Shown: positions 15,575 to 23,789 of the stretch, piece by piece
Position numbering within the stretch: the first letter of the stretch is position 1
Layout of the letters: the number at the start of each line of letters is the position of its first letter
From: Bacillus_BA fengqiuensis
GTDB taxonomy: Bacteria; Bacillota; Bacilli; Bacillales; Bacillaceae_H
Length of the DNA stretch: 64,000 nt
Assembly (NCBI GenBank): GCA_030813035.1
Contig: JAUSTV010000007.1
Reading direction: 5' to 3' (one strand)
The notes under the pieces: generated by a model
Databases searched by the model: none
Told to the model about the DNA's origin: nothing
The model's input: the letters and a program-made list of their open reading frames with translations, nothing else
Position numbers and translations under genes: made by a program

Positions 15575-16309
15575 GTGGTGCTGTTAGGAGCTTTTGTGAA
15601 TGCGGTGTGCATTATTGGGGGAACGCTTTTAGGGAAATTGTTCAGCCGTATTCCTGAAAAGATGAAAGCGACCGTTATGCATGGCATCGGGCTTGCTGTG
15701 ACGGTGCTTGGTATACAAATGGGACTGAAAGCCGATCAGTTTTTAATCGCCATTTTCAGTCTGGTTTTTGGCGCGGTACTCGGTGAATTATGGGAAGTCG
15801 AAGACAAGTTGAATCAAGCCGGAGTTTGGCTCGAAGGGAAAGTGGGTGCTTCTGAAGAAGGGGGAGTAGCTAAGGGATTTGTAACGGGTACTTTGATTTT
15901 CGTTATTGGGGCCATGGCCATTATCGGTGCATTGGACAGCGGATTGCGTGGTGACCATCGGGTGCTTTATACAAAGTCCATTATTGATGGATTTACCAGC
16001 TTAATATTAACGACGACAATGGGCATCGGAGTTCTTTTTTCTGCTGTGCCCGTGTTTCTTTATGAAGGAATGATTGCCTTGTTTGCAACTCAAATCAACC
16101 AGTGGATCCCTGAGGCCTTAATGGATGCTTTCATTGCAGAAATGACGGCAACAGGGGGAATCATGATTATTGCCATCGGCCTGAATTTGCTCGGTATTAC
16201 AGCCATTCGAGTCGCCAATCTTCTTCCGGGAATTTTGGTTACGGCATTAATCGTTCCCCTCTTTTATTATTGGAATAGCATCATTCAATTTATTTCAATT
16301 TTTTCTTAA
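15575..16309 (+). CDS. DUF554 family membrane protein
   Basis: Integral membrane protein of the DUF554 (YdfK-like) family, function unknown. The 244 residues begin MVLLGAFVNAVCIIGGTLLG with a glycine-rich first membrane segment and contain about six to seven hydrophobic helices, plus the family region TGTLIFVIGAMAIIGALDSG. The start is GTG at 15575 (15578 is also possible) with an AAGAAGAGA binding site. The gene is not at this position in B. subtilis and has its own terminator, so it looks like a local insertion between ylqH and sucC. Confidence 0.88.
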   Translation: MVLLGAFVNAVCIIGGTLLGKLFSRIPEKMKATVMHGIGLAVTVLGIQMGLKADQFLIAIFSLVFGAVLGELWEVEDKLNQAGVWLEGKVGASEEGGVAKGFVTGTLIFVIGAMAIIGALDSGLRGDHRVLYTKSIIDGFTSLILTTTMGIGVLFSAVPVFLYEGMIALFATQINQWIPEALMDAFIAEMTATGGIMIIAIGLNLLGITAIRVANLLPGILVTALIVPLFYYWNSIIQFISIFS

Positions 16310-16397
16310 AGTGGGGGAATCTGTCTCGATGGCTGTTAATTATATCTTCCATTTTCGTCAATTTTTAGCATATTACGCGTTGTATCTTGGAGGCTTC

Positions 16398-16433
16398 AAC
16401 AAAAATCCGGTCGTTTAGGACTGGATTTTTGTT
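16398..16433 (+). terminator. Terminator after the DUF554 gene
   Basis: A 15-bp stem (one G-U) with a 6-base loop. The 3' arm contains ATTTTTGTT, and the A-rich 5' arm makes it potentially bidirectional. Confidence 0.8.
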
Positions 16434-16459
16434 AAATTTCATAATTTTTTGTAGAATGG

Positions 16460-16489
16460 TAGACAATTAGATAAAGATTCTTATACAAT
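16460..16489 (+). promoter_or_regulatory. Candidate promoter of sucCD
   Basis: TAGACA (16460-16465), 18-base spacer, TACAAT (16484-16489), 49 bases before sucC. The same hexamer pair with 17-base spacing precedes flgB at 28114. Confidence 0.6.
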
Positions 16490-16537
16490 GAAAGCGCAGT
16501 GTATTATTTTGGTTACATATGGTCAGGAGGATGGGAA

Positions 16538-17698
16538 ATGAATATCCATGAATATCAAGGGAAAGAACTCCTTAGAAAATATGGGGTAGCAGTTCCAAAC
16601 GGTCGAGTGGCTTTTACAGTAGAAGAAGCAGTAGAAGCAGCGAAGGAACTAGGTTCTGAGGTGTGCGTTGTTAAAGCGCAAATTCATGCAGGGGGCCGCG
16701 GAAAAGCAGGCGGTGTAAAAGTCGCAAAGAACTTAGATGAGGTTCGTACATATGCTAACGAAATCTTAGGTAAGACGCTTGTGACTCATCAAACAGGTCC
16801 AGAAGGAAAAGAAGTTAAGCGTTTACTTATTGAAGAAGGCTGCGATATTAAAAAAGAATATTACATCGGTTTAGTATTAGACCGTGCCACGTCACGCGTT
16901 GTCATGATGGCATCGGAAGAAGGCGGAACGGAAATTGAAGAAGTAGCGGCTGAAACGCCTGAAAAAATCTTTAAAGAAGTCATCGATCCGGTCGTTGGAT
17001 TACAAGGCTTCCAGGCTCGCAGACTAGCTTTCAATATTAACATTCCAAAAGAATTGGTTGGACAAGCCGTTAAATTCATGATGGGCTTATACCAAGCATT
17101 TGTGGAAAAAGACTGCTCCATTGCAGAAATTAACCCGCTCGTTACAACGGGAGACGGAAAAGTAATGGCGCTTGATGCAAAATTGAACTTTGATTCAAAT
17201 GCACTTTATCGTCAAAAAGATGTATTAGAATATCGTGATTTAGAAGAAGAAGATTTAAAAGAGATCGAAGCTTCTAAATATGATTTAAGTTATATTTCAT
17301 TAGACGGAAACATCGGTTGTATGGTCAATGGTGCCGGTCTGGCGATGGCTACAATGGACATCATTAAGCATTACGGCGGAGACCCTGCTAACTTCTTGGA
17401 TGTAGGCGGCGGCGCGACAACTGAAAAAGTAACCGAAGCGTTCAAAATCATTCTTTCAGATCAAAATGTAAAAGGTATTTTCGTCAACATTTTTGGCGGT
17501 ATCATGAAATGTGACATCATTGCTCAAGGTGTCGTAGAAGCAACTAAGCAAGTAGGCTTAAGCTTACCTTTAGTCGTTCGCTTAGAAGGTACGAATGTTG
17601 ATTTAGGTAAGAAGATTCTTGAAGAGTCTGGCTTAAATATTACAGCAGCAACATCTATGGCAGACGGCGCTGAAAAAATCGTTTCATTAGTGAAATAA
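16538..17698 (+). CDS. sucC: Succinate-CoA ligase (ADP-forming) beta subunit
   Basis: TCA-cycle enzyme converting succinyl-CoA to succinate with ATP formation. The 386 residues begin MNIHEYQGKELLRKYG, with the N-terminal ATP-grasp domain (HAGGRGKAGGVKVAK region) and a C-terminal CoA-ligase domain (NGAGLAMATMDIIKHYGG, then FVNIFGGIMKCD). A longer frame opens at 16499, but CAGGAGGA at 16524-16531 fixes the ATG at 16538. It is followed 19 bases later by sucD, forming the two-gene operon. Confidence 0.98.
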   Translation: MNIHEYQGKELLRKYGVAVPNGRVAFTVEEAVEAAKELGSEVCVVKAQIHAGGRGKAGGVKVAKNLDEVRTYANEILGKTLVTHQTGPEGKEVKRLLIEEGCDIKKEYYIGLVLDRATSRVVMMASEEGGTEIEEVAAETPEKIFKEVIDPVVGLQGFQARRLAFNINIPKELVGQAVKFMMGLYQAFVEKDCSIAEINPLVTTGDGKVMALDAKLNFDSNALYRQKDVLEYRDLEEEDLKEIEASKYDLSYISLDGNIGCMVNGAGLAMATMDIIKHYGGDPANFLDVGGGATTEKVTEAFKIILSDQNVKGIFVNIFGGIMKCDIIAQGVVEATKQVGLSLPLVVRLEGTNVDLGKKILEESGLNITAATSMADGAEKIVSLVK

Positions 17699-17717
17699 AG
17701 AAGGCTGGGGGATCGGA

Positions 17718-18620
17718 ATGAGCGTATTTATTAATAAAGATACTAAAGTCATTGTACAAGGGATTACAGGTGGAGTAGGACTTTTCCATACGACACAAAT
17801 GTTAGAGTACGGAACGAAAATCGTAGGCGGTGTTACACCAGGTAAAGGCGGAACAGAAGTTGAAGGCGTACCTGTGTATGATACTGTAGCTCAAGCAAAA
17901 GAAGCAACGGGCTGCCACGCTTCTGTTGTATACGTTCCGCCAGCATTTGCTGCAGACGCCATTATGGAAGCAGTAGATGCGGACTTAGATCTTGTTATTT
18001 GTATCACAGAAGGTATCCCTGTTTTAGATATGGTTAAAGTTAAGCGTTATATGGAAGGAAAACGTACACGCCTTGTAGGGCCAAACTGCCCGGGTGTCAT
18101 TACACCTGAAGAATGTAAAATTGGTATCATGCCAGGATACATTCATACAAAAGGCCATGTAGGAGTTGTGTCACGTTCTGGTACTTTAACATATGAAGCG
18201 GTTCATCAGTTAACAGAAGCGGGAATCGGTCAATCGACAGCGGTTGGTATCGGTGGAGACCCTGTTAACGGTACAAACTTCATCGATGTTTTAAAAGCGT
18301 TTAATGAAGATGAAGAAACGTATGCCGTTATCATGATTGGTGAAATCGGCGGAACAGCAGAAGAGGAAGCGGCTGAATGGGTGAAGGCCAATATGACTAA
18401 GCCAGTTGTCGGCTTCATCGGCGGTCAAACAGCCCCTCCAGGCAAACGTATGGGCCATGCAGGAGCTATTATCTCCGGCGGTAAAGGTACGGCTGCTGAG
18501 AAAATTAAAACAATGAACGAATGCGGCATCAAAGTGGCTGATACACCTTCTGTCATGGGTGAAACCTTAATTTCCGTTTTAAAAGAGCAAGGTCTTTACG
18601 AAAAATGTAAAACTCATTAA
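17718..18620 (+). CDS. sucD: Succinate-CoA ligase alpha subunit
   Basis: Alpha subunit that binds CoA and carries the phosphohistidine. The 300 residues include the Rossmann motif GITGGVGLFHT near residue 15, LVGPNCPGVITPEECKIGIM, and the active-site region GHAGAIISGGKGTA holding the phosphorylated histidine. CTGGGGGAT upstream sets the ATG. It follows sucC and ends before a hairpin at 18630. Confidence 0.98.
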   Translation: MSVFINKDTKVIVQGITGGVGLFHTTQMLEYGTKIVGGVTPGKGGTEVEGVPVYDTVAQAKEATGCHASVVYVPPAFAADAIMEAVDADLDLVICITEGIPVLDMVKVKRYMEGKRTRLVGPNCPGVITPEECKIGIMPGYIHTKGHVGVVSRSGTLTYEAVHQLTEAGIGQSTAVGIGGDPVNGTNFIDVLKAFNEDEETYAVIMIGEIGGTAEEEAAEWVKANMTKPVVGFIGGQTAPPGKRMGHAGAIISGGKGTAAEKIKTMNECGIKVADTPSVMGETLISVLKEQGLYEKCKTH

Positions 18621-18629
18621 GTATAATGG

Positions 18630-18666
18630 AACATGCCAGCCGTTTGAAACAGATGGTTGGCATGTT
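18630..18666 (+). terminator. Hairpin after sucD
   Basis: AACATGCCAGCC pairs with GGTTGGCATGTT (one G-U) over a 13-base loop, followed by CTTATG. The U-tract is poor. Confidence 0.6.
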
Positions 18667-18761
18667 CTTATGCAATGAAACCATATCATGTTCCTTCACC
18701 CCATGCTTTTTCCTAACATATTTATGTTTGTCCATAATCGAACCGAGGAGGTATTCGTTCT

Positions 18762-19661
18762 ATGAATGATGAATTTAAAGCAAAACTGATTCATTTGACG
18801 CATTGCAGGGGAGTCGGGTGGAAATCGATTCTGAGACTGCTGCAATCAGACCCTCTTTTACAACACCTCTATTCTTTATCCTCAGATCAACTTCAGCATA
18901 TTCTCCAACTTCCCGCTTATCATTTGAATGAATTTAAAAAGGATTTGCAAACGATTCCCATTCAAGATATCCTAAATAAATATAAAAGAGAACATGTTCA
19001 TTGTATCTCTTATTTTGACGATGAGTATCCTCCTTTGCTAAAAGCCATTTATGATCCGCCATGGGTGCTTTATGCGAAAGGAAAAGTCGGTCTCTTAACA
19101 TACGGAAAGAAAATTAGCGTAGTTGGAACAAGAGATCCGTCCTTGTACGGATATCAGTCTTTAGAAAAGGTGCTGCAGCCTCTTCTTTCTGAGAGATGGG
19201 TGGTCGTAAGCGGTTTAGCTCTTGGAATCGATACGGCCGCCCATAAACTGGCCTTGGAATCACAGGCGAAAACCATTGCGGTATTAGGGAGCGGATTTCA
19301 TCATATTTATCCGAAGCAAAATGAATTGCTGGCTGCAGAAATTGGCAATCATCATTTATTAATTTCTGAATATCCTCCTTCCCAAAGACCAAACCGTTGG
19401 GCTTTTCCGATGAGGAACCGTATTATAAGCGGATTGACGCGTGGTACAATCATTGTACAGGCAAAAGAACGAAGTGGTTCCCTTATCACTGCTGAACAGG
19501 CTCTTCAGCAAGGGAGAGAGGTGTTCGCTATCCCTGGTCCGGTTTTGGATGAGCGATCGACCGGTACCAATCGCTTAATTCAACAGGGTGCTAAGCTCGT
19601 CTTGACGGCAGAAGACATTTTGTCCGAAATTTATGTGCACATGGAGTATGACTGTAACTAA
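18762..19661 (+). CDS. dprA: DNA processing protein DprA (Smf)
   Basis: Recombination mediator that loads RecA on incoming single-stranded DNA during transformation. The 299 residues have an N-terminal helical part and the Rossmann-like DprA domain: VVGTRDPSLYG, VVSGLALGIDTAAHKLAL, VLGSGFHHIYPKQN and ITAEQALQQGREVFAIPG. GAGGAGG before the ATG is strong. Length equals B. subtilis DprA (297). It precedes topA as usual, but with an unusually long structured spacer of 509 bases. Confidence 0.96.
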   Translation: MNDEFKAKLIHLTHCRGVGWKSILRLLQSDPLLQHLYSLSSDQLQHILQLPAYHLNEFKKDLQTIPIQDILNKYKREHVHCISYFDDEYPPLLKAIYDPPWVLYAKGKVGLLTYGKKISVVGTRDPSLYGYQSLEKVLQPLLSERWVVVSGLALGIDTAAHKLALESQAKTIAVLGSGFHHIYPKQNELLAAEIGNHHLLISEYPPSQRPNRWAFPMRNRIISGLTRGTIIVQAKERSGSLITAEQALQQGREVFAIPGPVLDERSTGTNRLIQQGAKLVLTAEDILSEIYVHMEYDCN

Positions 19662-19710
19662 ATGGGTTGCCTAATGATTTCGTTTAATGATAAGGTAATA
19701 TACAAATCTA

Positions 19711-19759
19711 CGTAAATGATTGAATATGGATAAAAAGCGTCCATATTCGATCATTTACG
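19711..19759. repeat. 20-bp inverted repeat (first of a tandem pair)
   Basis: Arms 19711-19730 and 19740-19759 pair over 20 bases with one G-U and a 9-base loop. No U-tract follows. Confidence 0.85.
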
Positions 19760-19809
19760 CATAAGCAGTGGGCACTCTCCCTTGCGGGGCTTTGCCCACT
19801 GCTTATGCG
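19758..19809. repeat. 17-bp perfect inverted repeat (second of a tandem pair)
   Basis: CGCATAAGCAGTGGGCA (19758-19774) pairs with 19793-19809 over an 18-base loop. It shares two bases with the end of the first hairpin, so they are back to back, as at 10071-10178. Confidence 0.85.
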
Positions 19810-20043
19810 AAAGCTTTTGAGAATGTACATAAGATGGAAGAATAGAATGGAATAAAAGATTAAATCAAATGTACATATGGTTGTGAGTTTGGGGAGTTTA
19901 AGGATAAGGTCATAAAAAGTAAAAATTTGAAAGTAAAACAAAGTGTATAGAAAAAGGATTTTAACTTTATAATGAAGAAAAGATGAAATAAATGGATAAT
20001 TGCTGTATAGGAGGCTTAAGAATCCAGCCTAGCAGCGAAACCG

Positions 20044-20088
20044 TTTTTTGGTAAAAAGCCCCCTTGGAGGGGGCTTTTTACCAAAAAA
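20044..20088. terminator. Strong, probably bidirectional terminator upstream of topA
   Basis: A perfect 20-bp inverted repeat around TTGGA with GC-rich centre GCCCCC/GGGGGC flanked by A and T runs on both sides. It works as an intrinsic terminator on either strand. No annotated gene ends just before it, which suggests an untranslated transcript ends here or that it shields the topA promoter. Confidence 0.85.
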
Positions 20089-20102
20089 TTATTAATTGTT
20101 GT

Positions 20103-20131
20103 TTGACAAATTGTATAGGAATATTTAATAA
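20103..20131 (+). promoter_or_regulatory. SigA promoter of topA
   Basis: TTGACA (20103-20108), 17-base spacer, TAATAA (20126-20131), 40 bases before topA. Confidence 0.75.
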
Positions 20132-20170
20132 TAATGAAGATTTTATTTTACCTCTTGAGGAGGAGCATTG

Positions 20171-22246
20171 ATGTCTGACTACCTAGTAATAGTAGAGTCG
20201 CCAGCAAAGGCCAAAACGATTGAAAGATATTTAGGGAAAAAATATAAAGTTAAAGCCTCTATGGGACATGTTCGCGATTTGCCGAAAAGTCAAATGGGGA
20301 TTGATATTGAACATGAATACGAACCAAAATATATCACCATTCGCGGAAAAGGCCCCGTTTTGAAGGAATTAAAATCGGCTGCCAAAAAAGCAAAGAAAAT
20401 TTATCTCGCAGCTGACCCGGACCGTGAAGGGGAAGCCATCGCCTGGCATCTCGCCCATACATTGGATATCGATATTACATCTGATTGCCGGGTCGTCTTT
20501 AATGAAATTACGAAAGAGGCCATTAAAGAGTCGTTTAAACATCCGCGAGCCATTAATACAGATTTAGTGGATGCCCAGCAGGCCCGCCGTATTTTAGATC
20601 GCCTTGTAGGATATAATATTAGCCCGCTTTTATGGAAAAAGGTCAAAAAAGGTTTGAGCGCAGGGCGCGTGCAATCCGTCGCGGTTCGTATGATCATTGA
20701 ACGTGAAAACGAAATCAACGCGTTTGAACCTGAAGAGTATTGGACAGTGAACGCGACGTTCCAAAAAGACAAGGAGCAGTTTGAAGCTAGTCTGATAGAG
20801 TACAATGGTCAAAAAGTAGAGCTTTCCAAAGAAGAAGATGTGAACGCTGTTTTAGCGAATTTGGATGGCAATGAATTTGAAATTAAGGCAGTAAGCAAAA
20901 AGGAACGAAAACGAAATCCAGCTTTGCCCTTTACAACCTCTTCTTTGCAGCAGGAAGCGGCAAGAAAATTAAACTTCCGTGCAAAAAAGACAATGATGAT
21001 TGCTCAGCAATTATATGAAGGCATTGACCTTGGAAAAGAAGGAACCATCGGTTTAATTACATACATGAGAACAGATTCAACACGCATTTCTGAAACAGCA
21101 CAAGCTGAAGCTCGTGACTATATCCTCCAATCGTTTGGTGAGGAATATGTGAATCAAGAAAAGCGAAAAGAAAAGAAAAACGCGAAAGCCCAAGATGCCC
21201 ATGAAGCGATTCGACCGACGTCTACACAGCGTAAACCGACTGAAATGAAAGAGTTTTTATCTCGAGATCAATATCGCTTGTACAAATTGATTTGGGAGCG
21301 CTTTTTAGCAAGCCAAATGGCTCCGGCCATCATGGATACAATGGCTGTTGATTTGGAGAATTCAGGTGTGGTATTCCGTGCCAATGGATCGAAGATAAAA
21401 TTTCCGGGTTTTATGAAGGTGTATGTAGAAGGAAGCGATGACCAAGTAGAAGAAAAGGAAAACATGCTTCCAGAGATGCAAAAGGGAGAAACCGCTTACT
21501 CCAAGGATGTGGAGCCGAAACAGCACTTTACACAGCCTCCGCCAAGGTATACGGAAGCAAGACTAGTAAAAACGCTTGAGGAATTGGGCATAGGCCGACC
21601 TTCTACATTTGCTCCCACTTTGGACACGATCCAAAAACGCGGATATGTGGCATTGGAGAACAAACGCTTTGTTCCGACAGAACTGGGAGAAATTGTATTA
21701 GAGCTCATTTTAGAGTTTTTCCCTGAAATCATTGATGTAGAATTCACTGCGAAAATGGAAACAAGTCTTGATAATGTTGAAGAGGGTGCAGTACAATGGG
21801 TGAAGGTTATCGATGACTTCTATAAAGGGTTTGAAGGAAACCTTAAAAAAGCGGAAGCTGAAATGAAAGAAGTTGAAATTAAAGATGAACCCGCCGGAGA
21901 AGACTGCGAACTTTGCGGATCGGAAATGGTTTATAAAATGGGGCGTTACGGAAAATTCATGGCGTGTTCAAATTTTCCGGAATGCCGAAATACAAAACCA
22001 ATTGTCAAGCAAATCGGCATAGATTGTCCAAAGTGTAACGAAGGGAATATCGTGGAGCGTAAATCCAAAAAGAAACGCACGTTTTACGGCTGTGACCGTT
22101 TTCCTGAATGTGATTTCGTTTCTTGGGATAAACCGATTGCGAGGAAATGTCCAAAGTGTGAGCAATTGCTTGTCGAGAAAAAGCAGAAGAATGGGATGCA
22201 AGTTGTTTGTACAAACTGTGATTATAAAGAAGAAACTCAAGGTTAG
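20171..22246 (+). CDS. topA: DNA topoisomerase I
   Basis: Type IA topoisomerase that relaxes negative supercoils. The 691 residues have an N-terminal TOPRIM domain (LVIVESPAKAKTIERYLG, then ADPDREGEAIAWHL), the catalytic domain with Tyr298 in LITYMRTDSTRIS, and three C-terminal zinc ribbons with CxxC pairs (CELCG, CPKCN, CPKCE). A TTG at 20168 is in frame, but AGGAGG at 20158-20163 is better spaced for the ATG at 20171. Length equals B. subtilis TopA. Confidence 0.98.
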   Translation: MSDYLVIVESPAKAKTIERYLGKKYKVKASMGHVRDLPKSQMGIDIEHEYEPKYITIRGKGPVLKELKSAAKKAKKIYLAADPDREGEAIAWHLAHTLDIDITSDCRVVFNEITKEAIKESFKHPRAINTDLVDAQQARRILDRLVGYNISPLLWKKVKKGLSAGRVQSVAVRMIIERENEINAFEPEEYWTVNATFQKDKEQFEASLIEYNGQKVELSKEEDVNAVLANLDGNEFEIKAVSKKERKRNPALPFTTSSLQQEAARKLNFRAKKTMMIAQQLYEGIDLGKEGTIGLITYMRTDSTRISETAQAEARDYILQSFGEEYVNQEKRKEKKNAKAQDAHEAIRPTSTQRKPTEMKEFLSRDQYRLYKLIWERFLASQMAPAIMDTMAVDLENSGVVFRANGSKIKFPGFMKVYVEGSDDQVEEKENMLPEMQKGETAYSKDVEPKQHFTQPPPRYTEARLVKTLEELGIGRPSTFAPTLDTIQKRGYVALENKRFVPTELGEIVLELILEFFPEIIDVEFTAKMETSLDNVEEGAVQWVKVIDDFYKGFEGNLKKAEAEMKEVEIKDEPAGEDCELCGSEMVYKMGRYGKFMACSNFPECRNTKPIVKQIGIDCPKCNEGNIVERKSKKKRTFYGCDRFPECDFVSWDKPIARKCPKCEQLLVEKKQKNGMQVVCTNCDYKEETQG

Positions 22247-22253
22247 GATACGT

Positions 22254-22279
22254 GGTGAGCACATATTTGCTCACCTCTT
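22254..22279 (+). terminator. Terminator after topA
   Basis: GGTGAGCA pairs with TGCTCACC over six bases, followed by TCTTTAT. The U-tract is modest. A second hairpin (TGAATGAACA/TGTTCATTCA, 22305-22341) follows. Confidence 0.6.
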
Positions 22280-22422
22280 TATATGTGGTTGGAGAGTCTC
22301 GTACTGAATGAACAGGAGCTGCAAACGCCTATGTTCATTCATCGGCCCTTCTAAACCATTTGATGCAAGAATAAAAGGTCATCAACAGTATAAAAAGCAA
22401 TGAGATGTTGGAGGATTCAAAT

Positions 22423-23730
22423 ATGAGTGAAAAACAAGTAGTAAATGTCATTGGAGCAGGTCTGGCAGGAAGTGAAGCGGCTTGGCAAATCGCGAAGCGA
22501 GGTATTAAGGTGCATTTGTATGAAATGAGACCCGTTAAACAAACACCCGCGCACCATACAGACAAATTTGCCGAACTTGTATGCAGTAACTCGCTGCGTG
22601 CGAATACATTAACAAATGCAGTAGGCGTGTTGAAAGAAGAGATGCGCCAGCTTGATTCTGTCATCATTCGTTCAGCTGACGAGTGTGCGGTTCCGGCCGG
22701 AGGAGCTCTTGCGGTTGACCGCCATGAATTTGCAGCCCGCGTGACGGAATCGGTTAAAAATCACCCGAATGTTACGGTTTTTAATGAAGAAATAACGGAA
22801 ATTCCAGAAGGACCAACTGTTATTGCAACAGGCCCATTGACTTCAAAAGCTTTGTCAGAGCAGTTGAGAGGCTTAACCGGAGAGGATTATTTATACTTTT
22901 ACGATGCAGCAGCGCCTATTCTTGAAAAAGAAAGCATTGATATGAATAAGGTATATTTAAAATCCCGCTATGATAAAGGGGAAGCGGCCTACTTGAATTG
23001 TCCGATGACAGAAGAGGAATTCGACCGTTTCTATGAAGCCCTCATCGCAGCGGAAACCGTTCCTTTAAAAGAATTTGAAAAAGAAATCTTTTTTGAAGGC
23101 TGTATGCCGATTGAAGTAATGGCGGGGCGAGGCAAGAAGACCATGTTATTCGGACCGATGAAACCAGTGGGATTGGAAGATCCGAAAACAGGAAAACGCC
23201 CGTTTGCAGTTGTACAGCTCCGTCAAGATGACGCGGCAGGAACGCTTTATAACATCGTCGGTTTTCAAACACATTTGAAATGGGGGCCGCAAAAAGAAGT
23301 CCTTCGCTTAATTCCAGGATTGGAGAATGCGGAGATTGTCCGCTATGGTGTGATGCACCGCAATACATTTATTAATTCGCCGCGACTGTTGAAGCCAACG
23401 TATCAATATCGCGAGCGCGACAATTTATTCTTTGCCGGGCAAATGACAGGGGTGGAAGGATATGTGGAGTCGGCTGCCAGCGGATTAATGGCCGGCATGA
23501 ATGCAGCCCGTCTTGTTTTGGGAGAAGAGTTAGTCGTTCTTCCTCAAGAAACGGCAATGGGAAGCATGGCTCATTATATTACAAACGCCAATCCAGATAA
23601 CTTCCAGCCTATGAACGCAAATTTTGGGATTTTCAAGGAACTGGATGTTCGCATTAAAAGCAAACAGGAGCGTTATGCAAAGTACGCTGAACGAGCATTA
23701 CAAACAATTCAGAATTTTATAAAAAAATAA
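22423..23730 (+). CDS. trmFO: Folate-dependent tRNA U54 methyltransferase TrmFO
   Basis: Flavoenzyme that makes ribothymidine at tRNA position 54 using methylenetetrahydrofolate. The 435 residues start with a FAD-binding motif (VIGAGLAGSEAAWQIAKRG), then ELVCSNSLRAN, and end with TGVEGYVESAASGLMAG, a second dinucleotide-binding signature. GGAGGA at 22410-22415 places the start at the ATG at 22423, not 22405. Length equals B. subtilis TrmFO (formerly Gid). Confidence 0.97.
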   Translation: MSEKQVVNVIGAGLAGSEAAWQIAKRGIKVHLYEMRPVKQTPAHHTDKFAELVCSNSLRANTLTNAVGVLKEEMRQLDSVIIRSADECAVPAGGALAVDRHEFAARVTESVKNHPNVTVFNEEITEIPEGPTVIATGPLTSKALSEQLRGLTGEDYLYFYDAAAPILEKESIDMNKVYLKSRYDKGEAAYLNCPMTEEEFDRFYEALIAAETVPLKEFEKEIFFEGCMPIEVMAGRGKKTMLFGPMKPVGLEDPKTGKRPFAVVQLRQDDAAGTLYNIVGFQTHLKWGPQKEVLRLIPGLENAEIVRYGVMHRNTFINSPRLLKPTYQYRERDNLFFAGQMTGVEGYVESAASGLMAGMNAARLVLGEELVVLPQETAMGSMAHYITNANPDNFQPMNANFGIFKELDVRIKSKQERYAKYAERALQTIQNFIKK

Positions 23731-23740
23731 GAAAAATCAT

Positions 23741-23769
23741 TTGCATGGGCTACTGAATTGTGATAATAT
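23741..23769 (+). promoter_or_regulatory. SigA promoter of xerC-hslVU-codY
   Basis: TTGCAT (23741-23746), 17-base spacer, TAATAT (23764-23769). GGCTACT (23748-23754) and AGTAGCC (23772-23778) flank the -10 as an inverted repeat. Confidence 0.7.
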
Positions 23770-23789
23770 TTAGTAGCCTTTGTGAGGTG

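Larger units (their letters stand above)
19662..20170. other. Structured dprA-topA spacer
   Basis: A 509-base gap with no supportable gene. In order it holds two abutting long hairpins (19711-19809), an A/T-rich stretch with a TATAAT at 19968, a small hairpin (AGGCT/AGCCT within GCTG/CAGC) between about 20000 and 20037, a strong terminator at 20044-20088 and the topA promoter at 20103. Confidence 0.7.
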
